Shown: positions 35,701-44,452 of the stretch, piece after piece
How the letters are laid out: every line of letters starts with the position of its first letter
Position numbering within the stretch: the first letter of the stretch is position 1
Source: Dipteris shenzhenensis
Lineage: Eukaryota; Polypodiophyta; Polypodiopsida; Gleicheniales
Assembly (NCBI GenBank): GCA_047967505.1
Contig: CM106540.1
Strand: one strand, 5' to 3'
DNA length: 64,000 nucleotides
Notes under the pieces: generated by a model
The model's input: only the letters and a program-made list of their open reading frames with translations
Database searches by the model: none
Told to the model about the DNA's origin: nothing
Position numbers and translations under genes: made by a program

Positions 35701-38700
35701 AATGGCACAGCCGAATGCTGCGGTATCTGGCGGATGTGGCGACACCACTGTATGACCAACTCAACAAAGTACCGGTAGTCTGGTCTCCTGCTTGTGACTT
35801 AGCTTTTCGACGGCTCAAACTGATGTTGGCAACAGCACCGGTGGTTCAGCCGCCAGATTGGACGAAGATGTTTCATGTCTTCGTGGATGCCTCGGACGTG
35901 GCTATTGGTAGTGTCCTCATGCAGGAAGCGACAAGCAAGTGGTTCCGACCGGTGTATTATGCAAGTCGCAGGTTGTCAAAAGCCGAACGGAATTACTCTA
36001 CGACGGAGCGGGAAGCATTGGGGATGATTTATTCCGTAACAAAGTTTCGTCACTACCTGTTGGGGAATCGGTTCACGTTTCATGTGGATCATTCCGCCTT
36101 GTTGTATTTGGTACACAAGCCCGAGCTCACTGGAAAGTTGGCCCGGTGGATGCTGCTTTTACAGGAGTTCGACTTCACGGTGGTCCATCGACCAGGAAGT
36201 ACACATGCCGTAGCGGATTACCTTTCGCGGTTGGAATCTGGCGAAGACCCGATGGGTGTGGAAGACGATTTTCCGGATGCCCAGCTGTTCGAACTGGAGG
36301 CGGTGGTACCGGCAGCTCCAAAGACGTGGTACGACGACATGTTTCACTTTGTCGACACGGGCCAGATGCGCGACGGAATGTCGCGAGACCAGCGAAAACG
36401 GCTCGCGCTCAAGAGCAGAGACTTCCGGATCATTGCTGACCAATTGTATAAGCAGGGGCTAGATGGTGTGTTGCGACGGTGTGTGTACCCACATGAGCAG
36501 GAGGTCATCCTGGAAGAGGCTCACCAAGGAATCAGCGGTGGACACTTCGCAGGAGAAGTAACCGAACGGAAGGTACTCCAAGGAGGTCTGTGGTGGCCAA
36601 CATTAATGGGGGATGCGCATAGGTTCGTCAAAAGATGCGATGTGTGCCAGAGGTTGGGCCAGCCATCAGGTCGGGACCGGATGCCGCATAATCCCATACT
36701 GGCCCTCGAACCGTTCATGAAGTGGGGGCTGGACTTTGTAGGTCCGTTTTCGCCGCCGGCGAGGAGGACAGGTAACCGGTATATCCTGGTGGCGACGGAT
36801 TACTGTACCAAATGGGTGGAGGCCAGAGCACTGAAGGATAATTCGGCAAAGGCTGTGGCCAGATTCCTTTATGAAGCCATTATGACACGGTACGGATGTC
36901 CGATTGAGCTCGTCACGGATCAAGGTGGGCATTTCCTTAATGCGGTGTTACGGGAACTGGTTACCCGGCACCTAATCATTCATAAGAAGTCCACAGTGTA
37001 TTACCCTCAGGCAAACGGACAGGCGGAGTCCTCGAATAAGGTGTTGCTAGTCATTCTGAAAAAGCTGGTCAATGAAAATCGGACAGATTGGGATGAAAAA
37101 CTTTACTCCGCATTATGGGCGTTCCGGACTTCCTATAAGGTTGCGACGGGGTTCACGCCATTCAAGTTGGTTTACGGAGTTGAAGCAGTGGTCCCCATGG
37201 AATTCCTAGTACCGAGTCTGCGGATTGCAGCGGCAGAGAAATTGGGCTGGGACGAGTCCGTAGACCGGAGGATTGAACAGCTGGATCGGCTGGGTGAGGA
37301 GCGGTTCAACAGTGCGTATCTTGCACAGGTAGTCCAGGACAGACGGAAGGTCTGGGTGGACCGTCATTCAAAGAAGAAGACCTTCAAATGGAGAGATGCC
37401 GTGATATTGTTTAACACTCGGATGGGTCCGCATCCGGGTAAGCTGAAGTTACGGTGGGGAGGTCCGTATTGGGTGGTGGAGCGTTATGGTGACGGCACGT
37501 TCCGATTAGGAACACTACAGGGGGAGCTGTTGCAGAAGCCAGTAAATGGATTTCGTCTCCGACCATATACAGGGCCCATGCCACCTTACCCATTTCCGGA
37601 GATACCACCTGTGAAGATCATTTCAAATGCATTTGTAGCCATTTCGGTGGAGAAACCGATGATGGGGGCTATTAGTACGCACGTGTGGTATCACTCACTT
37701 TATTCCGAGAAACGGTGGGAGCAAAGCTTCGTGTTGCGGAGCGAGGACGCCGCCATGCAATCTACTGAATCTTCGAAGTGGGGCTTTTATCAGGATGATG
37801 GGACACTTGATCGTTGCATGCAAACAAGGAGTTCACCAGGGCATCCAAAAGGCAATTTGGAAGCAAAAGGGGGCTTATTTCCGACTCTTTGTTTTCCAGA
37901 ACTCTTCTCCCTCGCATCCCAGCTTCTCGCCGCTATGGTGGTCTTCCATCTGATCAATCCGTTACCTGTTGGGGATGAGGCTGTGCAGTCTTGGCTGACA
38001 CGAGCTCGTCTGGTGGAGTTCGCGGGTTTGCCATGGGCTACGACACCAGTTCATCCATTGGCGCAAGATATCTTGGCGCAGCTTGCACGCGGGCGCAAGG
38101 TCGTGGTGTATGGAAAGACTTTCACCTTGTGCAAGGAGCTGGTAGCGGCCCGGTTGCACTTGCCGGTGGATGGTCCATGCAAAGTCACGAAGCTTACCAG
38201 CAGTGCCATGGAGGCAGCTCTCGGCGCAGGTTGCAAGGGGGAGTACAACATGAAGAAGCTGGATGCTTCGCAGAAGACATGCTACAAGTTTATTGCAGAG
38301 GCACTCTGGCAGAAGGTGAAAGCAGAGCTACTGGGACAGGCCCAGTTTACCTATTTCCAGAGGGCGGAGCAAGGGAAACCGGTTCCCTGGGCGAAGCTGA
38401 TGGCGGACAGAATTCTGGAGGTGGCCAAGAAGCTCTTGAAGCCAACGGCAACATCCCGGATGGGGCAAGTCTTATTTCTTTTGTACGGACCAGATGCGGA
38501 ACCGGTAGTCCCAGGGTCGTATGTGGAGGTGGAGGAGTCCACAGACGATGCTTCGGACAAGGAGTCCAAGGAGGTGGAACCAGCAAGATCAACAACGGAG
38601 GGAGCTCTGATGCCAAGGAACCAGGTGACTCCGGTAGTACCTGCGGTGGAGGTTACGGCGATAGTACCTGCGGTGGTGGTTCCGGCAGAAGTTCCACAGG

Positions 38701-39026
38701 GCAGCCAGAGGAGTAGGCCCGCGGTCTCAGCAACATCGAGCCGCATGGCCAGTTTATTGAAAAGAAAGTTGGCTCTTGTGCCGGAAGGAGCAATGTTGAA
38801 GAAAACCCGCCCGGACGCTGAGGCCTTGCAAGGGGAAAGCTCAGTCCACACTCGGGAGGACAGTTTGGGGAGACAGGCATGTCAGGAGGAAACCCGTGTA
38901 GTCCAAGGGGGAGTGGTGAGCTGCAGCTATCTCCGCCGGTGGAGACATATGATCTGGTCACGGCACACGACGGTTGGCGGAGCGCTTGCTCCAATGTTTT
39001 CAGAAGGGGCAGCTGGAGGAGAATGA
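32652..39026 (+). CDS. Gypsy G1 gag(partial)-PR-RT-RH-IN polyprotein fused to LPW-domain aORF1
   Basis: One open frame of 2124 codons. Codons 1 to about 40 are read from antisense copia-A, and element homology starts near MEEVVQAAVRAEQVL; capsid is missing. In order: CCHC knuckles at C133-C146, C153-C166 and C221-C234, with an Ala/Pro linker between the last two. Protease Asp495 lies in LLDGGSGVNILSE. RT runs about 785-960 with catalytic FLDD at 932-935. RNase H follows, with Asp1079 in VFVDASD. Integrase has zinc residues H1291, H1298, C1329, C1332 and catalytic D1361, D1423, E1459 (DX35E), and ends near PVNGFRLRPY. After a linker, Met1762 opens about 363 codons of aORF1 (W1781 LTRARLVEFAGLPW, then EQGKPVPWAKLMADRI at 38367). 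There are no stops, so the copy is recent or was recently active. RT and integrase C-terminus look non-chromoviral, nearer the Athila/Tat side; that is inference. Confidence 0.92.
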   Translation: MIMHLNVLCSSMKDWVLCQVYAAHVVTINDKWPICRLMHIMEEVVQAAVRAEQVLFTSKGRKGKVKYEEAEGDSDTDNEEESDQSDEEEDKRSMRRKAGKTAGKSFPEGSATGAKSRDSGIGSSSKVRKDTWCNRCRNAGHLAEECGLNERWCAICQTATHTTKICRYNARIAPTPAVAAVVAAPAAAPAAVPAAPARRPWRLRTAGTGADEPAGERTFLCFYCNQPGHRKVDCELFKRHKAEKEAIRGSGEGKSTPAVNAVLIIECDDASQQQDSKEPSPTSEEVSEVPAGVPVEGKVGGSASGDVLVVTRSQEKVREYKAPQEKGRPTALDWQAQQKVRSTVGEWVQKTPTVLPRPSADKAVSVTENGAKVARRLQGEQPEATCLPTSQKDSLMTGEEGVEPYDLWQDLRKQQIHMTMEQLLALVPNFRSSLIKQLTEPVRAMESEMEAVTMEVSSDGSAKPEAEVQPPVFDEEVPVISVTLENSRVGGVLLDGGSGVNILSEQMLVPLGITKWESAPFVVRMADQRRVQPLGLLRGLKMEVCGVKFEIAAVILQMEDISGSYPLLLGRPWLQQARVKQDWQSDRITIRKGKKKLKLSVHTKQGLRTPFRPTMAEGIHMMDGMGVEEEDDYFSRNTELVSLFEVDVVAVLKQYQHQIPSATQESSSSTKEPVEGSLPEGTGDMPDEAGVAEAERVFEQELRRSRRVKEDELLDLNLGTEEEPKNVRVSAKLDKGFRGKLETLLKSFKDVFAWDYTDLLGIDPKFYQHRINLQKDAIPVRQQRYRMNPNYAQRVKEELDRLLKVGFIYPVDRATWLSPIVIVSKKNLKLRVCVDYRKLNAATITDPFPLPFNDTMLDTVAGHEMYSFLDGFSGYNQVQMAPEDREKTAFITEWGAFVFLVMAFGLKNAPATFQRMVQEIFDDYLLIFMQVFLDDFSVFGSRKQHLEHLKKCLTRCREARLCLNPMKCAFAVGSGMLLGCIISAEGIAVDPAKVEAIRQAKVPGNGKQLGRFLGQVKWHSRMLRYLADVATPLYDQLNKVPVVWSPACDLAFRRLKLMLATAPVVQPPDWTKMFHVFVDASDVAIGSVLMQEATSKWFRPVYYASRRLSKAERNYSTTEREALGMIYSVTKFRHYLLGNRFTFHVDHSALLYLVHKPELTGKLARWMLLLQEFDFTVVHRPGSTHAVADYLSRLESGEDPMGVEDDFPDAQLFELEAVVPAAPKTWYDDMFHFVDTGQMRDGMSRDQRKRLALKSRDFRIIADQLYKQGLDGVLRRCVYPHEQEVILEEAHQGISGGHFAGEVTERKVLQGGLWWPTLMGDAHRFVKRCDVCQRLGQPSGRDRMPHNPILALEPFMKWGLDFVGPFSPPARRTGNRYILVATDYCTKWVEARALKDNSAKAVARFLYEAIMTRYGCPIELVTDQGGHFLNAVLRELVTRHLIIHKKSTVYYPQANGQAESSNKVLLVILKKLVNENRTDWDEKLYSALWAFRTSYKVATGFTPFKLVYGVEAVVPMEFLVPSLRIAAAEKLGWDESVDRRIEQLDRLGEERFNSAYLAQVVQDRRKVWVDRHSKKKTFKWRDAVILFNTRMGPHPGKLKLRWGGPYWVVERYGDGTFRLGTLQGELLQKPVNGFRLRPYTGPMPPYPFPEIPPVKIISNAFVAISVEKPMMGAISTHVWYHSLYSEKRWEQSFVLRSEDAAMQSTESSKWGFYQDDGTLDRCMQTRSSPGHPKGNLEAKGGLFPTLCFPELFSLASQLLAAMVVFHLINPLPVGDEAVQSWLTRARLVEFAGLPWATTPVHPLAQDILAQLARGRKVVVYGKTFTLCKELVAARLHLPVDGPCKVTKLTSSAMEAALGAGCKGEYNMKKLDASQKTCYKFIAEALWQKVKAELLGQAQFTYFQRAEQGKPVPWAKLMADRILEVAKKLLKPTATSRMGQVLFLLYGPDAEPVVPGSYVEVEESTDDASDKESKEVEPARSTTEGALMPRNQVTPVVPAVEVTAIVPAVVVPAEVPQGSQRSRPAVSATSSRMASLLKRKLALVPEGAMLKKTRPDAEALQGESSVHTREDSLGRQACQEETRVVQGGVVSCSYLRRWRHMIWSRHTTVGGALAPMFSEGAAGGE

Positions 39027-40509
39027 GGCGAGGTTGCGCCAGGAAAATGCCAGGCTGCTCGAACGCAATCGACAGCTGCAGGAGCAGTTGTTACAATTCC
39101 AACAGATGGATGCACGGCGACAGCAGGATATGGAGGAAGCAAGGACGGCGATTGTCGCCCAAACTCAAGAACACCTGCGGCTGACGGAACAATTGACGGA
39201 GAAGGCTACAACTGCGACCGCCAGGGTGCAGTTGTTGGAAGTGGAAGTGATGGGGTACCGGCAACCCTCTAGCTCTACACGCATGCTGGACGAGGCACTT
39301 TTGTTGGATTTATCGGAAGCCTTCGTCGCAGAGATGCAGGGTATTTTTCTTGATCATCAACGTCAATTGCGAGTAGAGCTGGAGCGGGCTTGCAGGCCTC
39401 TCGATCGACGGTTGGCCCGGAGGGATGAGGATGATCCGGCGGGAGGGGGCGCAGGAACAGCATTTTTACCACCAGTACCGGTGACGGAAACTGCGGCACA
39501 ACCGGAGGGTGGAAGTTCTACATCGGCAAATACTCTCGGGAAGCAGACAGCGGCGAGACCGGTGGATTCTTCCGAAGGCTATGTCAAACGGATCGCCGAA
39601 CTGGAAGAAGCCCTCCGAAGAGCGAAGGCCAGAGGAAAAAGACCCGAGATCGCACAGGTTCCCGCAATGAAGCCACGACCCCAAGCGGACGCAGCAGCCG
39701 CTTTTGTGGCAGCTTTTCCGGAGCCAGCGGACGGGGAATCCTTTGACGCAAGGCACTTTTTGCAGCTGAAAGAACACGTCGCGGTGGTGCAACAGCAGTG
39801 TGACGATGCCAGATCTCAGCTGTTGGCACTCAAGCTCGCCCGGAAAGAAGAGCACCATCAACATGAAGTTGAGGTGAAGAGCCTCATGGCAGATCTGCTG
39901 AAGATCAGAGCTACTACGGCAGAACAATCAACAGGTGCCCAAACCAAGGAATTGGGGCGGGTAATGAAACGACTGGATGGTGTGGCGAAGAAAGCAGATC
40001 GCAGTATGCGGGTAACCGATCTCGAACTCGCTCTATCTGAGAAGACCCGACTGCATGAAGAGGAGCTACAACAGCTGCGGAGAACGAGTCATGTTGAGAG
40101 AGCAGCTATGTTGGTCGACCTGCGGACAGCATGCCGCTATATTCATCGGATGGCGGCAGTAGCTCAGCAGGCGGGGGCGGCGGCACCACCTTTCTATGGA
40201 CAGCTCCAAATTTTTGTGGATGCCCATGCTCTCAACCCGCAGCAGCTACCTTTACTTCGACCGGCGCAAGCGGCTCCGGTAGTACAAGTACCGGCGCCGG
40301 CGGCTCCAGCAGTTCCGGCGGCGGCACAGCGGCAGCAGCGGCGGTGGCGGACGATGACGGTGGCGACGTCGAGGATGAACCGTAGCGGAGAACCGGTGGG
40401 TTTGGATGCGGATCCGGAATCCGATTCACCGGGAGTGCCAAGTGTTAAGGGCAAAAGCAGCAACAGCAAAGAGGAACTAGGGGGGGAGTCCTTAGATTAT
40501 TATCATTAA
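38974..40509 (+). CDS. G1 coiled-coil protein (aORF2)
   Basis: 511 codons, starting 53 bp before the end of the preceding frame and shifted +1 to it. Residues about 15-95 are strongly heptad-like (LRQENARLLERNRQLQEQLL and following). Residues 100-125 hold LLLDLSEAFVAEMQGIFLD. An Ala/Gly/Ser linker follows, then a second Glu/Lys/Leu-rich coiled-coil stretch at about 262-395, and an Ala/Pro/Arg/Gln-rich tail. I see no enzyme motif, signal peptide or membrane segment, so an env-like role is not supported. Its stop lies just beyond the polypurine tract. The ATG at 38974 is the first in frame. Equivalent remnants follow integrase in G2 and G3. Function unknown; a structural or RNA-binding oligomer would fit. 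Confidence 0.8.
   Translation: MAERLLQCFQKGQLEENEARLRQENARLLERNRQLQEQLLQFQQMDARRQQDMEEARTAIVAQTQEHLRLTEQLTEKATTATARVQLLEVEVMGYRQPSSSTRMLDEALLLDLSEAFVAEMQGIFLDHQRQLRVELERACRPLDRRLARRDEDDPAGGGAGTAFLPPVPVTETAAQPEGGSSTSANTLGKQTAARPVDSSEGYVKRIAELEEALRRAKARGKRPEIAQVPAMKPRPQADAAAAFVAAFPEPADGESFDARHFLQLKEHVAVVQQQCDDARSQLLALKLARKEEHHQHEVEVKSLMADLLKIRATTAEQSTGAQTKELGRVMKRLDGVAKKADRSMRVTDLELALSEKTRLHEEELQQLRRTSHVERAAMLVDLRTACRYIHRMAAVAQQAGAAAPPFYGQLQIFVDAHALNPQQLPLLRPAQAAPVVQVPAPAAPAVPAAAQRQQRRWRTMTVATSRMNRSGEPVGLDADPESDSPGVPSVKGKSSNSKEELGGESLDYYH
40480..40488 (+). other. G1 polypurine tract
   Basis: GGGGGGGAG after GGAACTA, at the 3' end of the coding region. It is the expected plus-strand primer just before the 3' LTR. 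Confidence 0.7.
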
Positions 40510-40920
40510 TACGTTGTATCTAGTTTATAGTGAGATATGAAAAGACGGAAGTTCTAGGACCAGGCGGAGAACTGACGAGGCACGGCAACCGTCACGGCAA
40601 CCGTGAAGGAGTTATGTGTGCCGGTTAGATAAAAGAGAAGAGAGCGATCATTCAGGGGGCTCATTGATGAGGATCGGAGCAAGGATCAGTGTGATCAGAA
40701 CAGGAACATTGTTATGTATCAGAGAGTACGGTGTTGTACTGCTCGGAGAAGTGTAATACAGATATTCTATTGCATCTATCTTATTGTTTTATCATGAATG
40801 ATTCTGTCGATCACTGTTCTACTCTATGAATTTTCATACGCAGTTCTGAAGTTCGATTACGCATGTAAATCTGTCGCAGTAGTGCGTTTCGAGTTAGTCT
40901 TCAGAGTAGAGAGGGCTAAC
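40489..40920 (+). repeat. Candidate G1 3' LTR
   Basis: This is the roughly 430 bp between the polypurine tract and copia-B. It ends GGCTAACA, and a TAGATAAAA box lies at about 40627. With no second copy in the window, the boundaries are inferred; the start does not show an obvious TG. Confidence 0.5.
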
Positions 40921-40921
40921 A

Positions 40922-41200
40922 ATCTCAAGGTGTATGCCTCAGGCACACCTTATGTTTCTATGTGTGAGTGCTAGAGGCACAGTTAGGTGCCCACAAGCAC
41001 AGTTAGGTGGTGGAGAGCCACATAGGATGATTGAGAGAATCTAGGAGCAGATTGAGGAGATGATTGTGGAGCTCTGAAGTCATCAGTGATGTCAGTGAGC
41101 TTGTATGAGGTGCCTACTTAAGGACCTCACTTTTCTTCATTCCATATGCAAGTATTCTGAGTTTGTGTCCACTCTTTGCTTTCCTTTCAGTTTTCCAACA
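40922..41200 (+). repeat. Copia-B 5' LTR, lacking its first 9 bp
   Basis: It is identical by eye to 43284-43562 over 279 bp. It ends TTTTCCAACA followed by the PBS. The missing TGTTGGGAT is replaced by GGGCTAACA of G1. Confidence 0.9.
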
Positions 41201-42056
41201 TGGTATCAGAGCCATTTGATCCCCCTTGAGCCCATTTCTGCCACATCATCATCATCATCTTCTTCTTCTTAACCATCTCTCCCTCTTCTTCCCAAAATTT
41301 GCTTAAGCCTGTTCTCCTCAGTTTCTCAACCATTTCCCATGCCCTTCCTGGTGGAGATCCACCTTGAAGGGGTGAACTTCTGGCTGCAAGGAATTGAAGA
41401 ACCTCCATCTCTGCTAGTCGCCATTACACGGTTTTCATCGATTTCTCTTCCTACATTTTCTCTGCGCCTGCTACTTCTTTCTCTAATTCCTTTCAGGGGA
41501 AGCTTCTCCATACCTTGGGCTACCTTGTGCTGAAATCTGAGCAGCAATGGCTGCATATTGAAGGAGAAAACAAAGAAAAACCAGTCGACTTTGTAGAAGG
41601 AAGAGAAGGCGACCTGACACGTTTTTGCATCTCTTCTTCCCAGAGGATCTACTGTGGTATACCAGCTTTCTTTTGCCTCAGAAAGCCCCCTTTCTTTTGC
41701 TTTGAAGAGTGAGCTATAAGCCCTCAAAGTTCAGCTCTTTAGTTTTGATAGTTTTGACAAGCTTTTGAAGATGATGCTACATAAAATGCTACTCTAGCAT
41801 TTCTAGTCTTTTGAAGCTTTCAATAACTTCAGTACAAGTGTGGCTTCAGTTTTGTTTTGAATTGCTAGACCTGGTTTTGATTGGAAAGTATTCATTTCAC
41901 CCACTTCTATGAAGCCTGTAAGAAGAAGCATCACTGTTTGAAATTTAGTCACTAGTATTTGCTACATCAAGTGCTTATATTTTGGAAGTCTTTCAGTTAT
42001 TGTTTTTGCCTTGTAAGAGAGAAATACACTGCCCAATATCTGGGTTAGACCTTCTC

Positions 42057-42971
42057 ATGGCTACCCTATTGAATCTAGAGAAGTTCAATGGAAAGGGCTT
42101 CCACACATGGCAGATGAAGGTGAAATTTGCATTGATGAGGGAGAACTTATGGGGACTTGTCAAACCTACTCCTACCGCTACTTCTACAGCCTCCAATGCT
42201 GGAGAATCCTCAACTCCGACACGACCGGCAAGGGATCCAGCTAGAGAAGAAAAAGCATACGGTATCATTGCTCTTGCTTTAGGAGATGATTATGTTCACC
42301 ATATCTCTGACTTGGAGTCTCCTTCGGAAGCTTGGCAGAAGCTTGACTTAATTTTTGGTGCTAGCTCTCACATCTCTAAACTATCACTTAAAATCTCTTT
42401 CTTTGAATTGAAGATGGCTAGTGGTACTACTTTGGCAGCTCATGTCAACTATATGCGGAGTCTTATGACTCAATTAGCTTCTATCAACTCTCCTATTTCT
42501 CCAGATGATGCTATGGCAGTGTTACTTAAGAGTATGCCTGAAGATTATGATCACATAGTTACCACTTTGAAAAATCTTCCTAATCCTAATCTTGAAGGTA
42601 TTATCTCTGCTCTCCAAGAAGAAGAAAGGCATATGGAGCTCAGGAAAGGCAATGACACTAGGACAGGCAATGACACTGTTTATGCTGTAAAATTCAGAAG
42701 GGCAAGTATACCCCTTGCAATCACTGTGGAAAGACAAATCACCTTTCAAAGGAATGCTTCAAAATTAATCCATGCAAGCACTGTGGCAAGAACAACCATA
42801 ATGAGAAGTTTTGCAGAAACAAAGCAAAGACAGAAAATGCACTTACAGTTAATGAGCCTCCACAAGATGAGGCATCCTTTGAAGATTATGCATTTTAAAC
42901 ACATCTCTATGTATGCTCCAGATCTCTCTTTTTATGTCAAGGTACTCAGCCTGGATAGTCCTCCAAAATGA
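42057..42971 (+). pseudogene. Copia-B gag with frameshift before zinc knuckles
   Basis: The start is placed at Met 42057 (MATLLNLEKFNGKGFHTWQM), the usual copia gag opening, rather than the upstream Met at 41982. The capsid-type domain includes WQKLDLIFGASSHISKLSLK, SPDDAMAVLLKSMPEDYDHI and ISALQEEERHM. From about 42690 the frame is lost: CNHCGKTNHLSKEC and CKHCGKNNHNEKFC, two CCHC knuckles, are read in the -1 frame. The nominal frame runs on to 42971 with unrelated residues. One indel separates capsid from nucleocapsid, so the copy probably cannot make full Gag. Confidence 0.85.
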
Positions 42972-43274
42972 ATGAAAATAAACTATTGTGTTTTGTGTGT
43001 TTTGTAAACACCTCTGGTCACCTTATGATGTAGGCCATGTGTATGTTTTGTTCCATGGTACCTCCTGCAGACATTGTGTGCATGTACATGCAGGGGAGAT
43101 AACCATTGGAAGGTCTTTTTGTATCCCTTTTTGTTTACCTCACACCCAAGGGAACCCTTGCTAGCATGAGAACCTAGCCATAGATTTATCCTTGACCACC
43201 ATGAGATGGCATGAGAAACTATGAGACTAGATGTATCCTTGACATAGCCTGAGGCATTTCCTTGAGGGGGGGTT

Positions 43275-43562
43275 TGTTGGGATATCTCAAGGTGTATGCC
43301 TCAGGCACACCTTATGTTTCTATGTGTGAGTGCTAGAGGCACAGTTAGGTGCCCACAAGCACAGTTAGGTGGTGGAGAGCCACATAGGATGATTGAGAGA
43401 ATCTAGGAGCAGATTGAGGAGATGATTGTGGAGCTCTGAAGTCATCAGTGATGTCAGTGAGCTTGTATGAGGTGCCTACTTAAGGACCTCACTTTTCTTC
43501 ATTCCATATGCAAGTATTCTGAGTTTGTGTCCACTCTTTGCTTTCCTTTCAGTTTTCCAACA
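43275..43562 (+). repeat. Copia-B 3' LTR
   Basis: It starts TGTTGGGATATC just after the polypurine tract and ends CCAACA. 288 bp. Confidence 0.9.
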
Positions 43563-44098
43563 ACTTCCATGCTGGAAGTTGTTCTTGTCAAGCTTTTCAG
43601 TGACAATCTGTGAAAGAGAATTAGATGCCATTACAGAACACCGCAAAATATTCTGTCACTGCAAAAAAACACAGCTTTTGCCTCACACGGGCAGATCTGC
43701 AAAACTGACGAAAGTGGTATTTCACCACACAGTCACTTCCTAGTGACAATTTGCATCAACAGGCAACAAGCATGAATCTGCAACTCCCAATATCTCTGCA
43801 CACAGGCATACGATGCAATTTCTGCGGCAACTTTTCACCGACTAGCTGCGCAGTGGTCGCACAGCAAAAACAGGGCCTTTTTCTGAGTACCTGTGAAGAA
43901 CTTCCGCCTTCAAAATGGGCCCACACCGCGAAGGGCGTCTCAATCTGAGACAGTATACTCTTGCACTTCTGGCTGTGCTACCTGCAGAGATTTGCTCCCA
44001 AACTCGAAATAGGAAAGCAACACTGGTCCTCTTACCAGGACACCACGAACTTGGTTTGCTTTCTTGAGCTCCTTACCACGAACAAGGCTCTGATACCA
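43563..44098 (-). other. Copia-A 5' leader with PBS
   Basis: On minus, the PBS TGGTATCAGAGCC lies at 44086-44098 next to the LTR. The rest is leader sequence without gag. It ends where copia-B begins. Confidence 0.75.
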
Positions 44099-44452
44099 TG
44101 TGAACATAGTGGGAGAGAGGGAAGGAGTCTCACTTGCGGCTTTCTCACATGCACAAATGGGGGAATACACACAAAGGTGGAGGCTGAAAATAGTTTTCCT
44201 CTTCTTAGTTGTGAAAGCCAAAAGAACTCTAGTACAAAGAAAATAGAAGAACCCTATATGTGGGTCTCAAACCAAACTCAACTAACTAAGGTGGCTTACT
44301 AACTGAGCCACAAACTAGAGTAGATAAGGATAGCTATCATCCAGCTATTATTCATGGGCGGTGTACCAACCGCATCTCCAGCTAACAAGTCGGTGACATA
44401 AATACACAACGGTCACCCTGGCATATCGCGAGTGGAGCTCGATATCTCAACA
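44099..44452 (-). repeat. Copia-A 5' LTR
   Basis: Partner of 32137-32490; followed by ATCAC at 44453-44457. Confidence 0.9.

Larger units (their letters stand above)
32786..40920 (+). mobile_element. Gypsy G1, 5'-truncated, coding region otherwise open
   Basis: The left end cuts into gag at about 32786, abutting antisense copia-A. The right end is the likely 3' LTR. 5' LTR, PBS and capsid are lost. GC-rich, CGG-rich codon use differs clearly from the AT-rich decayed relatives G2 and G3, fitting a young insertion not yet eroded by C-to-T change. Confidence 0.85.
40922..43562 (+). mobile_element. Copia-B: gag-only copia-type element (family 3)
   Basis: LTRs are at 40922-41200 and 43275-43562, PBS at 41201-41212 (TGGTATCAGAGC), then a leader, gag, a 3' UTR and a polypurine tract (TTGAGGGGGGG). 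No protease, integrase or RT is present in the roughly 2.1 kb interior. The first 9 bases of the 5' LTR are missing at the G1 junction. The 3' UTR matches TRIM-C (47616-47760). Confidence 0.85.
32137..44452 (-). mobile_element. Copia-A: Ty1/copia shell with replaced interior
   Basis: Two 354-bp LTRs (32137-32490 and 44099-44452) lie in the same orientation, flanked by ATCAC on both outer sides (32132-32136, 44453-44457). Only the RNase H tail (to about 32785) and the 5' leader (43563-44098) remain from copia-A itself. Between them lie gypsy G1 and copia-B. Total span is 12.3 kb. Confidence 0.9.

Noticed and set aside
32652-39026. G1 polyprotein as a domesticated host gene
   Set aside because: A polypurine tract and likely LTR follow it, and it begins in truncated gag next to another transposon. 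It is better read as a young truncated element.
35420-39142. Numerous minus-strand and alternate-frame ORFs over G1
   Set aside because: They are shadows of a GC-rich coding frame with no independent homology.
38974-40509. aORF2 of G1 as an envelope gene
   Set aside because: It has no signal peptide, membrane span, Cys pattern or furin-like site; it is a coiled-coil protein.
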